A DNA stretch of 64,000 bases from Telopea speciosissima (taxonomy: Eukaryota > Streptophyta > Magnoliopsida > Proteales > Proteaceae): positions 3,968,001 to 4,032,000 of the forward strand of contig NC_057924.1 in NCBI RefSeq assembly GCF_018873765.1, read 5' to 3'. Numbering within the stretch: position 1 is the first letter of the stretch; every line of letters begins with the position of its first letter. The position numbers and the translations under genes were made by a program. Of this stretch, positions 23,270 to 33,118 are shown piece by piece. Below the pieces are notes generated by a model. That model was not told where the DNA came from and ran no database searches. It saw nothing but the letters and a program-made list of their open reading frames with translations.

Positions 23270-24420
23270 ACAGGACAGAACAGAAGGGTATAAAATTATA
23301 AATCCTTCAGTTTTCTGTAAGTACCATAACCAACCCTTTGACTTCTAGATGAGCACATTTGGTTTCAAATCCCGGCATGGGCTTTACCCCTTTCGACTTG
23401 GACCAAATTAGGATAAATTTTTGGAAAACACATTTTGGCTTCCAGCGTTAGACCCAAGCCTAGCCCAGCCCAGCCCAGCCTAGCTCGGCCAGGCCTGTGT
23501 GTATATATAAATAAGGATAAAAAAGATTTATACAACGCCAGCTTAATTACAAAATTGCATGTTGACACCTTTTACAAGACTCAGATTACTGTCTTTTAAA
23601 GCATGAAACTGCACATTGTCCGTGTAGCAATCCTTCTCCCAATAAATAAATAAATAGTGAAAATGATAATATACATGTATAATAATAAGGGGAGGGTTTC
23701 CTACAAGGACAGTATAAGAAAGAATCTACACGCTACACAAAATGAGGGATTGAAAAATGGTATAATCTATATGGGATATGTATGGGGCACAAATGGTCAA
23801 AATAAGAGAGAGAGTGTTGGTGTGGGCCTCACTGTTTATTATGTTAGAAAGGTATAAAGGAATAGGTACAAGGGCGGCACATGTTTCCTTTTCCCATATA
23901 CTGTAATACATACAGTTAAAAAAAAAAAAGAAGGTAGTTTGTCCTTGTCTAGCCCTGAAATGGCAAAAACAAGGGTTACAAGGTCAATCAAGGCCAACCC
24001 AGCCAAGTTCAATCCAATCAGGGCTGGGATGGGTTGGATTGAGACCAATAAGCTTGGCCTAGCTTATGATATTCTAGCTTGACGGATCAGGATCGTCTCC
24101 AGGGAGCAGGGAACACCCAGGGCGCTACCAATCATTGGGCTGTGCCGCACACATCCCTAGGCATGCGCTGAGATGTGTGTGGCACAACTCAACCGCTGGA
24201 TGCCCCCTGACAGCACCTTGGGTGCACGTCTCCCTGGAGACAAGCTAAAGTCTAGCTTGACACCTCGAGCTAGGTTGAGCTAAGGGGACCTAGGGTTGGG
24301 CTAGGATTATTACTCTTCCTGTTTTCAGCCCTATCCCCTTGGCAAGCTTTCAAATCCTATATTTTTCTTTCTTTCTCTCATTTTAGAATGTGTTCTAATC
24401 CTAGAATCTATTATGAAAAT
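23270..24420. other. Spacer upstream of thioesterase and before the duplication
   Basis: It holds the putative thioesterase promoter, a CAGCCCAGCC-rich patch (23455-23500), a partial third copy of the hAT-like family (about 23940-24333, ending TTTTCAGCCCTA) and the MITE at 24084-24250. No coding exon is seen. Confidence 0.5.
24084..24250. mobile_element. GGATC-type MITE with 11 bp target duplication
   Basis: The 167 bp insertion lies between perfect repeats TCTAGCTTGAC (24073-24083, 24251-24261). It begins GGATCAGGATCGTCTCCAGG, and near its right end CTCCCTGGAGAC is the inverse of GTCTCCAGGGAG. The starting words match the reverse complement of the right end of the 176 bp elements at 25668 and 34707, suggesting one MITE family. 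It is nested in the third hAT-like repeat. Confidence 0.7.
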
Positions 24421-24995
24421 GTATATCAAACACAACCTACAAGTTAATCAATCGTTTTGGCAAACGATTCCTTCATCCGTAGAGGCTTCTCCAAGATTTA
24501 AACGACCATGTGATTGAACTCTTAAATGGGTTGTCATTACACTCCCACCTCCTAATTGATGAAGTCAAAACTACCCCTCCCTAATGAAAGCCCGGGTCAT
24601 CATATGGAAAAATGATATTGCAATTTAATTATCAGATATCTAGGAAAATTTCTAGAGTTGCAACTTGCCAAATTCTACCTTGAAATCCAATTTTTTTACC
24701 CTCCCATGTATGGGCATTCACTCTCTTGATTGTCATTGATCATTGTTCTTATCGTGCCACTTTGCAAACTCTGATTTGACTAAAACTTATGAGCAAGACA
24801 CCCTACTTAATTAAGGTCTACCTAATTTATTTATCTTAATTTTTACCACTAATTTATTTATGGGGTTCAGATGATTAAGATGATCCAATAACAAAGAGGA
24901 AATTTGTTTGTACAAATTAATTTAGACAGTTCAAAAATATATCCAATCATGTAAAATTTAGAGTTTTACTAATTATAGGGTGGAAATAAACTCCC

Positions 24996-25002
24996 TATAA
25001 AT
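24996..25002 (+). promoter_or_regulatory. TATA box of RALF-like gene a
   Basis: TATAAAT in the context CTCCCTATAAATCGATCTCAATTAAC lies 72 bp before the start codon. The same CC(C)TATAAATC...CTCAATTA context precedes all six RALF-like genes (27127, 30059, 32501, 41575, 43932), at 54-72 bp from each ATG. Confidence 0.7.
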
Positions 25003-25073
25003 CGATCTCAATTAACTTCATATGATCGAATTAATCATCCCTTTTGATCAAAATAATTAAAAATTAATTCAGC

Positions 25074-25385
25074 ATGATGGGTAAGTTCTTGGTGTTATCG
25101 ATTGCAGCAGCATTGTTGGTCTCTTCATTCTTGATGGAGGTAACAGATGGGAGAGAGATCGACTATGGAGACCTTATTAACGGAGACCGTAATAACTGTG
25201 GGTTTCATAACGTAAAATGCATCGACCGGCCGGCAAATCGATACACCAGAGGCTGCTCAAAGGCAAATCGATGTAGAACAGACAAGGCAGAAGAGACGAT
25301 TGGTGCGTTGGGCAAGAAGGCTCCACCGGTTAAGGATATAGGACTCCCTATTGACGTGGAGATTCACAACAACGGAAAAGACTGA
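25074..25385 (+). CDS. RALF-like secreted cysteine-rich peptide, type a
   Basis: RALF peptides are secreted ligands of FERONIA-type receptor kinases that alter apoplastic pH, growth and immunity. The 103-residue single-exon product has a signal peptide (residues 1 to about 26, hydrophobic LSIAAALLVSSFL), then EIDYG, the counterpart of the RALF YISY motif, and four cysteines spaced C-x6-C-x11-C-x5-C with the family end ANRYTRGCSKANRCR. No dibasic RRxL site precedes the mature part, as in short RALFs. Unusually, about 35 residues follow the last cysteine and end IDVEIHNNGKD. This tail is kept in the duplicate at 32579. The start is the first of two adjacent ATGs. Confidence 0.88.
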   Translation: MMGKFLVLSIAAALLVSSFLMEVTDGREIDYGDLINGDRNNCGFHNVKCIDRPANRYTRGCSKANRCRTDKAEETIGALGKKAPPVKDIGLPIDVEIHNNGKD

Positions 25386-25667
25386 AACTTTGTCTTTCCT
25401 AACTTCCGTACCTTCTGTGTTATTAATAAGAACCTATGAGGGCCAAAGGGAGAACTTGTCCACCATTCCTAGGTAGTTCTTTTAATTTTGATCAGGGATG
25501 TTTTATTCTTCTTACTTATGTTTAGGTTGGTTGCCAATAAGAGCCCATGACGGTCTTATAAGGGAACCTTACCACTTATTTTAATTGTGAGGGATATTTG
25601 TTCCTATTTATTGTTTTCCCTCTCTCTCTCTCTCTCTCTCTCATTTACACAACACCAAAGGACATAG

Positions 25668-25843
25668 CAATCCAGATCTTCTACGGAGCGCTGCCCGTAG
25701 CGGCCTGAGCGGCACACAAACAGGGTGTGGCACAATGATCGCCTTACCCCTTTCCGAGTGGGGGTAAGGCGGTCATTGCACCATGCCTTATTTGTGTGCC
25801 ACTCAGGCCGCTACGAGCAACGTGCCTTAGAAGATCACGATCC
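25668..25843. mobile_element. 176 bp near-palindromic MITE (unit 1)
   Basis: It is flanked by perfect 10 bp repeats AAGGACATAG (25658-25667, 25844-25853). The two halves are inverted copies: CGTAGCGGCCTGAGCGGCAC (left) pairs with GTGCCACTCAGGCCGCTACG (right), and GCCTTACCCC pairs with GGGGTAAGGC near the centre. The same insertion with the same duplications is present in unit 2 (34707-34882), so it predates the block duplication. The gene c spacer shows what looks like an empty site (CAAAGGATATAGTACTATT, 30834-30852). Confidence 0.8.
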
Positions 25844-26819
25844 AAGGACATAGTACTATTTGTGGGTTTGCATGCATGGAGCAAGTAAAAAACAAGGGGC
25901 ACTGTTTCCTGCATGGGACGCTAGGGCCATGCCGCACGCGCCAACTAATGAGAGCACACGGTGTGGTACAGTAGGGGGCGGAATTTCCGCCATACATGCG
26001 GGGCAATGCGACCATTTTGGCCCTTGCTGTAGGGGGGGGGTTTGTAGCCCCTATGTCCCATGCAAGAAACATTCTCCCTAAAAACAATTAGGATATATGG
26101 ATCTAAGGAGAAAGTTCCCCACACTGCCGGTGTAGGGAGAATCTCCCACACCACTTCATTCATGACAAGAGAATCGATTTTGTCAATGGGCTTTACATGG
26201 TCGAGAAGGAGAAAGAAAGTGTTAGTGCAAGACCCATATGGTTAGGATGTCAGACCATTCATGATGCTTTCGTCAATAGAGACTTACATGGTCAGGATGT
26301 GAGGGTGTGAGAAAGCTTATTTCAATAAGAAAAGGAGAAGAAATGGTCTTGACCGATCAACTACCGAAATGCCCTTGCTTGGGTAAGCTAGGTCAAGTCT
26401 TTTGAAAAGATTATCGATCTAGGGCCACCTTTCTTAGTAAAGGCTTTTCTTTGTGGTGGGTGAATTTTTATCCTCTCAAGTGGTGCATCCGACAGTGAGA
26501 TAAAATATGTCCTTGGATTTTAAAGGTGGAATAGGTGCATTGCTTACAGTTGGATGCGCTTTAAGATGTACTAAGCAATGTACCGGACTTGAAAGGTAAA
26601 GATTCGCAACGGGTCTAGCCCTACGAGTCTCTCTAAACATTACGCGGTATATCTACTTTTTTGAAACATTTTCAATAGTTTTGATAAATGGAGATGGAAT
26701 TGTAAGAGTCGATGTAACCTTTTAAAAGGGTAGAATCGAAATATAATGTCTCACAATAAGAAAGAACCCATTCAGGCAAAAAAAAAAAGAAGAAAAGATC
26801 ACCGACCATGCAGCGAATC

Positions 26820-26945
26820 GTTATCCCCTCCAATTCCTCCAATTCCTCACATGATGGCCGAAATGACCACCCTACCTCCTGCCCAAAAACACTGCCCAAG
26901 GTGGGGTCCACTCCCCCCTACTAGAGGAATTGGAGGAATTGGAGG
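26820..26945. repeat. Short inverted repeat (AATTCCTCC arms)
   Basis: CCTCCAATTCCTCCAATTCCTC at about 26827-26848 is mirrored by GAGGAATTGGAGGAATTGGAGG at 26924-26945, giving a stem of about 22 bp with a 75 bp loop. It is conserved at 35884-36006 in unit 2 with small changes. Confidence 0.7.
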
Positions 26946-27126
26946 TAATAATTATTCCCATGCAGCTTTCATTTCTTTGTATTTAATCACCTAGCTAGAG
27001 CCAAAAACCAGCTCACACACAGATTTTTGTGTGGCCCTCAATGTTTTGTATAAGTTTAGACATCTCAACTATATCTAACCATGAATGTAAAACTAATTAG
27101 CTTTTACTAGTTGGAAAAAATCACCC

Positions 27127-27133
27127 TATAAAT
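27127..27133 (+). promoter_or_regulatory. TATA box of RALF-like gene b
   Basis: TATAAAT in CACCCTATAAATCTCAATTA, 60 bp before the ATG at 27193; the context matches the other five genes. Confidence 0.65.
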
Positions 27134-27192
27134 CTCAATTAGTTAACTTCCAATATATCAATTTGATCATCCATCGGGTAAAATTAAAAACC

Positions 27193-27426
27193 ATGACAAA
27201 GCTCTTGGTGGTATGGATGGCAGCCGCATTGGTGATTTCTTCTGTCTTCATGGACGTAACATTTGGGAGAGATATCGGCTATGGAGCCATTTCATCAGGT
27301 GACCGAGTTAAATGCAAGACTCTTGACAAGAACTGTCTTCAAGACCAGCCGGCGAATTCATACACCAGAGGATGCGAGAAGATAGAAAAATGTAGGATAG
27401 GTAATAATGGACGAGGAGGGATCTAA
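27193..27426 (+). CDS. RALF-like peptide, type b
   Basis: The 77-residue product has a signal peptide (LVVWMAAALVISSVF, cleavage probably near residue 24) and a short mature part with DIGYGAI (the YISY-like site), cysteines in C-x6-C-x11-C-x5-C and the RALF end ANSYTRGCEKIEKCR. Only nine residues follow the last CR. The real start is the ATG at 27193; the frame is open a little further upstream but without ATG. Its duplicate is 41637-41858. A one-base frame change relative to type a lies downstream of the stop, so the long type-a tail is not encoded here. Confidence 0.85.
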   Translation: MTKLLVVWMAAALVISSVFMDVTFGRDIGYGAISSGDRVKCKTLDKNCLQDQPANSYTRGCEKIEKCRIGNNGRGGI

Positions 27427-27711
27427 TTCCCGATGATAACGATGAAGAACATTAATTACCTAGCAAGGCGATGATGAGAAGGGAAACGAAGGAAGCGACT
27501 GAAACTTAAAACTTTGATTTATTGATGGAGAGAGAATCCCTTCAATTCGTTGTTATAAATAATAAGAGCCTAAGAGGGCCAGATAAATGGAGATGATAAT
27601 TTTCCCTTTACATGCATTCCTAGTTCTTTTTATTTCAAGGAATATTTCCTCTTATTGGTTGGGTGAAATAAGAGCCAAGAGGTCCTCCTAGTTTTTTTTG
27701 AATAAAAAATG

Positions 27712-27716
<5 letters not shown>

Positions 27717-27745
<29 letters not shown>
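27717..27745. repeat. (CT)n microsatellite downstream of gene b
   Basis: A pure CT run follows RALF b. Equivalent runs follow every gene of the cluster (about 25620, 30811, 33094, 42152, 44612), so the microsatellite is an old part of the duplicated gene unit. Confidence 0.8.
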
Positions 27746-27748
<3 letters not shown>

Positions 27749-28921
27749 TTTTTCCCAACTAAATGGGATCGCTTACATAGATCCTTTCAAAAACAAAGTA
27801 AAGAAAACTAATCGAGTTCCTCACAAAAGGAAAGGAAAGTAAGAGAACTTAAAAAAAAAAAGGGATAAGAAAGATAAGTAATGGAAAATGAAAGATGAAA
27901 GTAAGAAGAAAGAGGATAACCTAGGAATTCAAGAAAATCTCAGCTACATTGTATCGATAACTTGGATCCTTGCTCTTCAATAGGTTCTATCTGAGGTCAT
28001 ACTTGACACAAGACCTAGCTAGATTGTGCATATCATTCTTCACAACCTCGCCTATGCTCATTTTAGGCCTACCACTAGTTCTTTTGGTTCTTTCAATCAA
28101 CATCAGATTGCTTCTCCTTACTAGGGCATCCCCAGGCCTTCAAAGGACATATTACAACACCAAAGGACATATTACTATGGAGGATGGATCCTCTCTGCGT
28201 ACATGTGAGAAGCAACCTCCTGTCCCTTTTGTTTTCGTAAATACCCCTCCTCACTTCGTAAATGACAATAATAGGATAGGTGGCTGCCTCTCACATGTAT
28301 GACACATGCACATACGTGCAGGAACTGAACTCAGTACTATGAGTCTGGATCAACTCCTTATAGGGGAAAGTAATTACTCTTTTTATAAGTTGGATCAACT
28401 CCTTGTAGGGGAGAGTAATTACTCTTTTTATATGTTGCGGTGCTGCCAGTGCCATGTATCTTTCTCATAGCTTATTACTTTCTCTTTCCATTAGGCTTTT
28501 TTTTGTTAATAACTTTATATTACAAAAATAAGTGGGACCCATGTACTCCTTTCTTCTTTTATCTTTCTCTTTTTTGGATTTTCATCCTCTCAAATGCGGA
28601 TACACTATCGAGTGCATCCACGTGACGCATCAAACGGTGCACCACACTTAAGAGTGATGGATCTTTATCCTCTCAAGTGTAAGAAATTGGTTACTGCAGA
28701 CGTTGAATAAAAGAAAGTGAATGTGCATTCAAATTAACAAGTGTTAATGACCTGAAGAACATTACTAAGTTCGTCTGAAACAAAGGGTGAACAACGGAAG
28801 CTATCGAGTCCTTCCATCCCTACCTTTCATCCATGAATGATTACAGGAAACTACAACAATCGCCATGAATCTCTCTCTCTTGTTTAACCTTTAAACAAGA
28901 CAAAAAAGCTTATCCTATCCG
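27746..28921. other. Spacer between genes b and c, unit 1
   Basis: No gene is seen. The stretch aligns with about 42185-43310 of unit 2. It includes locally repeated GTTGGATCAACTCCTTATAGGGGA-like units (28344-28410) and a CTCTCAAGTG motif repeated at 28585 and 28670. Confidence 0.5.
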
Positions 28922-28930
28922 TTGTAAATA

Positions 28931-29375
28931 GCGGTAATTACTATCAATACCCTACACCTAGCCTATATTTACTAAAACTATCCTACCTTAAACTTCTTTT
29001 CTGATACTACCAGTACCCTTCTGTTCGAAGAAGAACGATGAGGATGAAATGTTGAATAAAAATTTAATTAGATAAAAAAAGTGAAGGAAAAATAAACCGA
29101 ATGGAGTAAAAAATGGGAGAGAGAAGAAGCGGGTGGGTGCTTTCATTTTTTACTATTTTGATTACAAAAATAGTAAAAAAAAAATAGAAGAACAATGGTA
29201 GCTTAAATAGATTAGCAGGTTACTAGGTAAAAAGGAAGGGCAATTTGGGTATTTAAAAATATGAAGGTAGAAGGAGATGTAAAAGTGTAAAAATAGGGTA
29301 ATATCAAAAAAGAAGTTTAAGATAGGATAGTTTTAGTAAATATAGGCTGTGTAGGGTAGTGATAGTAATTGCCCC
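28931..29375. mobile_element. Foldback / Mutator-like nonautonomous element, short form
   Basis: The 445 bp element lies between perfect 9 bp repeats TTGTAAATA (28922-28930, 29376-29384). It begins GCGGTAATTACTATCA and ends TGATAGTAATTGCCCC; about 60-90 bp of each end is inverted (CTATATTTACTAAAACTATCC versus GGATAGTTTTAGTAAATATAGG). The 9 bp duplication is typical of Mutator-like transposons. Unit 2 has an uninterrupted site near 43310, so it inserted after the duplication. It encodes nothing. Confidence 0.8.
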
Positions 29376-29384
29376 TTGTAAATA

Positions 29385-30058
29385 GCGTTCTAGTACTTAT
29401 CACAACAGAGAAGCGAACAATGAAATTACCATCTCACCCTCGATATTTTACTAAAAATATGACAAGCATCCTTGGGGTATTTCAATCATTTGTAAAAAGA
29501 GGCAAATATTTATGGCCTTTTTTTTTTTTTTTGTTTGGTAACAAAATATTTATTTATGGCCATTGATGGTTGTATGGTTGGTTGGGTCATGGAAAACTTT
29601 ATCCAAAAAACTAAAATAGAAACAATTTCTTCCACATATTATCTCATGGCAAATTTTTCACCTTCCAGATAGGTGGATTTACCCACTCTCCTTGAGTATT
29701 AATTTACTCCCCTTATAGTACAATGTTGAAAATACCCTTCACAACATTCTTGATGCATCCCAAGCTAGGCAGTGACACTCATCAGCAAATGAATTCCTCC
29801 TTCATCATGGATGAAGATAAACTTGATCAATACAAGCTTCTAACTCAGTAGTAGAAGAAGAAGAAGAAGAAAATGATCGAAGATCTCGGGGTTCAGCAAT
29901 GGGCAGCTTTCATTTCTTTCAATTTAATTACTTAGAGCCAAAGACGTGCTCACCAAAAAATTCTTGTGTGGCCCTCAATGTTTGTATAAGTTTAGATAGT
30001 GCAAATATATCCAACCATATAAACCACTAGCCATACTAATTAGATGGAAAATTTTTCC
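29385..30058. other. Spacer upstream of gene c, unit 1
   Basis: Aligns with 43312-43931 of unit 2. No coding exon; contains an (AGA)n run near 29851 and a T-run at 29519-29532 that unit 2 lacks. Confidence 0.5.
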
Positions 30059-30065
30059 TATAAAT
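30059..30065 (+). promoter_or_regulatory. TATA box of RALF-like gene c
   Basis: TATAAAT in TTCCTATAAATCTCAATTAAC, 64 bp before the ATG. Confidence 0.65.
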
Positions 30066-30122
30066 CTCAATTAACTTCTAATTAATATATTAATTCATCA
30101 TTCATAATCTGGTCAAATAACC

Positions 30123-30368
30123 ATGGCCAAGTTCTTGGTGTTATGGATGGCAACAGCATTGCTGGTCTCTTCCTTCTTCATGGAGGTAACACATGGGACA
30201 GAGATCGACTATGGAGCCATTAGAGGGGACGGTATTGATTGCGGGATTCAAAACAAAAACTGTCGTCACGACCCGCCAGCGAATCAATACACCAGAGGTT
30301 GCGAAGAGATAGAGCGATGTAGAGGTAATGATGATATAACGGAGAAGAAGGATTCAACTGCAAATTAG
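30123..30368 (+). CDS. RALF-like peptide, type c
   Basis: The 81-residue product has a signal peptide (FLVLWMATALLVSSFFMEV), EIDYGAI, cysteines C-x6-C-x11-C-x5-C and the end ANQYTRGCEEIERCR, followed by a 14-residue acidic/basic tail. After the TAG stop the same frame stays open for 17 more codons (EDDEHYEGHEKGDEGRD) to a TGA that aligns with the type-a stop (GGA-AAA-GAC-TGA versus GGA-AGG-GAT-TGA). The gene therefore appears to have lost a longer C-terminal tail by a nonsense change. Duplicate at 43996-44241. Confidence 0.86.
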   Translation: MAKFLVLWMATALLVSSFFMEVTHGTEIDYGAIRGDGIDCGIQNKNCRHDPPANQYTRGCEEIERCRGNDDITEKKDSTAN

Positions 30369-30459
30369 GAAGATGATGAACACTATGAAGGCCATGAGAA
30401 GGGAGATGAAGGAAGGGATTGAAACTTAAAATTTGAATTTTTTGTGGAGAATTCTTTTC

Positions 30460-30615
30460 CTTCCCTTCCCTTCCCTTTTCTTTCTCTTCCCTGTTGTTTT
30501 TTTTTAATTACCCTTCGCTTCCCTTCCCTTTTGTATGTTTTTTTATTACCCTTCGCTTCCCTTCCCTGTTGTTTTTTTTTGTATTACCCTTCGCTTCCCT
30601 TCCCTGTTCTTGCCA
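30460..30615. repeat. Minisatellite of CCCTTCGCTTCCCTTCCC units
   Basis: Three units of about 40 bp (T-run followed by ATTACCCTTCGCTTCCCTTCCC) lie in the 3' region of gene c. Unit 2 has a single unit at 44370-44405, so copy number changed after duplication. Confidence 0.75.
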
Positions 30616-30852
30616 ATACGAGTGTAAGAGGGCCAAAGGGGATCTTAATTAGGTAGTTCTTTTAATTATGAGGGATGTTTCCTTCTTGTGTATAGGTTGG
30701 TTTGCCAATAAGAGCACAAGAGGACCAAAAGGGTCCTTACCACTCCTATTTCTTTAATTTTGAAGGATATTTACTGTTATTGGTTGGTTGCCAATAAGAA
30801 TGAGGCTAAACTCTCTCTCTCTCTCATACAATATCAAAGGATATAGTACTAT

Positions 30853-31560
30853 TGTAGGTTTCCATCAATGGAGTAAATAAAAAAAGAGAGGGGAATCACT
30901 ACCAGGCCATTGTTAGAGGAAGAGTTTCGTTGCATTCTTTTCCATCAAAGTGTTGATTTGAGATTCATTCCTAACTTTATGGATTTGATGTTCAAATGAT
31001 GTGAATCATTGGGGCTGATACTGTTTCACTTGCAACACTAAAGACGTAACCATAAACCTATATTGAGAAATTGTTTCGAATACTCTATATTACAAGAGGA
31101 TCTATTATTTGTCTCGATTTTAGGCATGTTTTCAAATATCGGTTGTTTCATCTTGGTTGATACTGTATCGATGTAACGGTCTCTAGTAAGATAAAACCAT
31201 CAAAAAATCAATTTTTCTTAGAAAAAATAAGGGTAAAATCGTACGGACAAATATGACCGGTCCAAGTTGGTAAACCGGAATAACTTTCTTTTATTTGTTT
31301 TTAATTTCATTATTTTCTTTTCATTGAAAAAAAAATTTGTTACTGTGCTTGAAATGTTCTTCGAATGATGACATGTCAACACATGCGCAAGTGAGAATCT
31401 ACGTTAAACATCAATTTTTATTTAGGGGTTTGGGATAAAAAAATATTTTAAATCGAGCAAACGTTCTTTCATCTTTCTGGATTTTTCTTACCGACTTCCC
31501 TATAAAAACCAATAATAAATGGATGGTTCTACCAAAAAAATAATAATAATAAATTGATGG
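30853..31560. other. Spacer between gene c and orphan promoter
   Basis: No gene; aligns with 44660-44879 and 46131-46570 of unit 2, where the foldback element interrupts at TTTCGAATA (31076-31084 here is the empty site). Confidence 0.6.
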
Positions 31561-31769
31561 TCCACGTGTACAAATAAGCCACATATTAATTGGTTCCTTT
31601 ATCGCTTCTCATTTGGATTTGGGTCTACAGAGTTTCTCTTCTTCATCGATGGTCAGTCTGAGAGATTGTTCTTGTAAGTCTCAATATTCTCACCATATCG
31701 TTTCACTTTGAATTCTACAAATTTCCCAATTTAATTGATTCTCTGTTTGTTTGGCATAAATTTTTGGTG
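31561..31769 (+). pseudogene. Orphan promoter/first exon copy of the WLM gene
   Basis: This segment repeats 46571-46783: upstream sequence, the presumed noncoding first exon (about 31581-31673, ending GAGATTGTTCTTG) and the GTAAGT donor plus about 95 bp of intron. Homology stops at the duplication junction (31769/31770). No WLM coding exon follows; the next gene is RALF a' at 32579. It may still initiate transcription. Confidence 0.8.
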
Positions 31770-32058
31770 CATACCAAACACAACCTACGAGTTGAGTTAA
31801 TCAAACCCTTTTGGCACACGTCTTCCTTATTCCGTAGAGATTTCTTTAAGGCTGAAACAGCCATGTGATTGGACTCTTGGGTTATCATTACACTCCCACC
31901 TCATATTGATGAAGTCAAAACTACCCCTCCCTAATGCAAGCCCGAGTCATCATATGGAAAAATGATGTTACAATTTAATTATCAGATATTTAGGAAAATT
32001 TCTAGAGTTGTAACTTGTCAAATTTTACCTTGAAATCCAATTTTTTACCCTCCCATGT

Positions 32059-32226
32059 ATTGGGGGGGGGGGGGGCATTCACTCTCTTGATTGTCTCTGA
32101 TCATTGTTCTTATTGTGCCACTTTGCAAACTCTGATTTGGCTAAGGGGGGGGGGGGGCATTCACTCTCTTGATTGTCTCTGATCATTGTTCTTATTGTGC
32201 CACTTTGCAAACTCTGATTTGGCTAA
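32059..32226. repeat. Local tandem duplication led by poly-G runs
   Basis: An approximately 84 bp unit (G-run, then CATTCACTCTCTTGATTGTC ... CTGATTTGGCTAA) occurs twice back to back. Unit 1 has one copy without the G-run (24710-24785). The exact repeat of both G-run and flank points to a recent event or an assembly slip. Confidence 0.75.
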
Positions 32227-32500
32227 AACTTATGAGCAAGACACCTTACTTAATTAAGGTCTAGCTAACCATAAGATCGAGTTCAACTCCATATGGTTAT
32301 TAATTTTTGAGGGGAGGGGGTAGGTAAAAAAAAATTGACAGCAAATTTTATTTATCTTAATCTTTACCACTAATTTATTTATGGGGTTCAGATGGTTAAG
32401 ATCGATCCAACAAAGAGGAAATTTGTTTGAACAAGTTAATTTAGACAGTTCAAAAAATAAATTTAGAGTTTTACTAATTATAAGGTGGAAATAAACTCCC

Positions 32501-32507
32501 TATAAAT
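32501..32507 (+). promoter_or_regulatory. TATA box of RALF-like gene a'
   Basis: TATAAAT in CTCCCTATAAATCGATCTC, 72 bp before the ATG, as in gene a. Confidence 0.65.
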
Positions 32508-32578
32508 CGATCTCAATTAACTTCATATGATCGAATTAATCATCCCTTTTGATCAAAATAATTAATAATTAATTAAGC

Positions 32579-32881
32579 ATGATGGGTAAGTTGTTGGTGT
32601 TATCGATTGCAGCAGCATTTTTGGTCTCTTCATTCTTGATGGAGGTAACAGATGGGAGAGAGATCGACTATGGAGCCTTTGTTAACGGAGACCGTAATAA
32701 CTGTGGGTTTCATAACGTAAAATGCATCGAACGGCCGGCAAATCGATACACCAGAGGCTGCTCAAAGGCAAATCGATGTAGACCAGATAAGGCAGACGAC
32801 TCGATTGGCGGGAAGGCTTCACCGGTCGAGGACATAGGACTCCGTATTGACGTGGAGATTCACAACAATGGAAAACACTGA
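32579..32881 (+). CDS. RALF-like peptide, type a'
   Basis: The 100-residue duplicate of the 25074 gene has the same signal peptide, EIDYGAF, C-x6-C-x11-C-x5-C with ANRYTRGCSKANRCR, and a C-terminal tail ending IDVEIHNNGKH. Compared with gene a the tail has lost three residues and carries several substitutions, but the frame and last ~20 residues are kept. The start context (CATGATGGGTAAG) is identical to gene a. Confidence 0.87.
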   Translation: MMGKLLVLSIAAAFLVSSFLMEVTDGREIDYGAFVNGDRNNCGFHNVKCIERPANRYTRGCSKANRCRPDKADDSIGGKASPVEDIGLRIDVEIHNNGKH

Positions 32882-33118
32882 AACTTAAAAAAAAACTTTA
32901 AAGTCTTTCCTAATTCTTTACCTTCTGTGTTATTAATAAGAGCCCATGAGGGCTAAAGGGAGAACTTGCCACCTTTCCTTAGGTATCTTACTTATGTGTA
33001 GGTTGGTTACCAATAAGAGCCCATGACGGCCTTATAAGGGAACCTTACCACTTATTTTAATTTTGAGGGATATTTCCTCTTAATTATTGTTTTCCTCTCT
33101 CTCTCTCTCTCTCTCTCT

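Larger units (their letters stand above)
24421..31769 (+). repeat. Tandem duplication, unit 1 (RALF a-b-c + orphan promoter)
   Basis: The whole 7.35 kb block is repeated directly as 31770-46783. The left edge (GTATATCAAACACAACCTACAAG) matches 31769 onward (GCATACCAAACACAACCTACGAG). The right edge, at TTTTTGGTG (31769), matches the WLM-gene intron sequence up to 46783. Gene order a-b-c and the spacer sequences correspond, apart from later insertions. Unit-1-specific is the 445 bp foldback element at 28931. Confidence 0.9.

Noticed and set aside
25860-26163. Overlapping open frames on both strands, also present at 34842-35262
   Set aside because: They are shared only because of the block duplication; the proteins diverge with frame breaks and show no motif or promoter.
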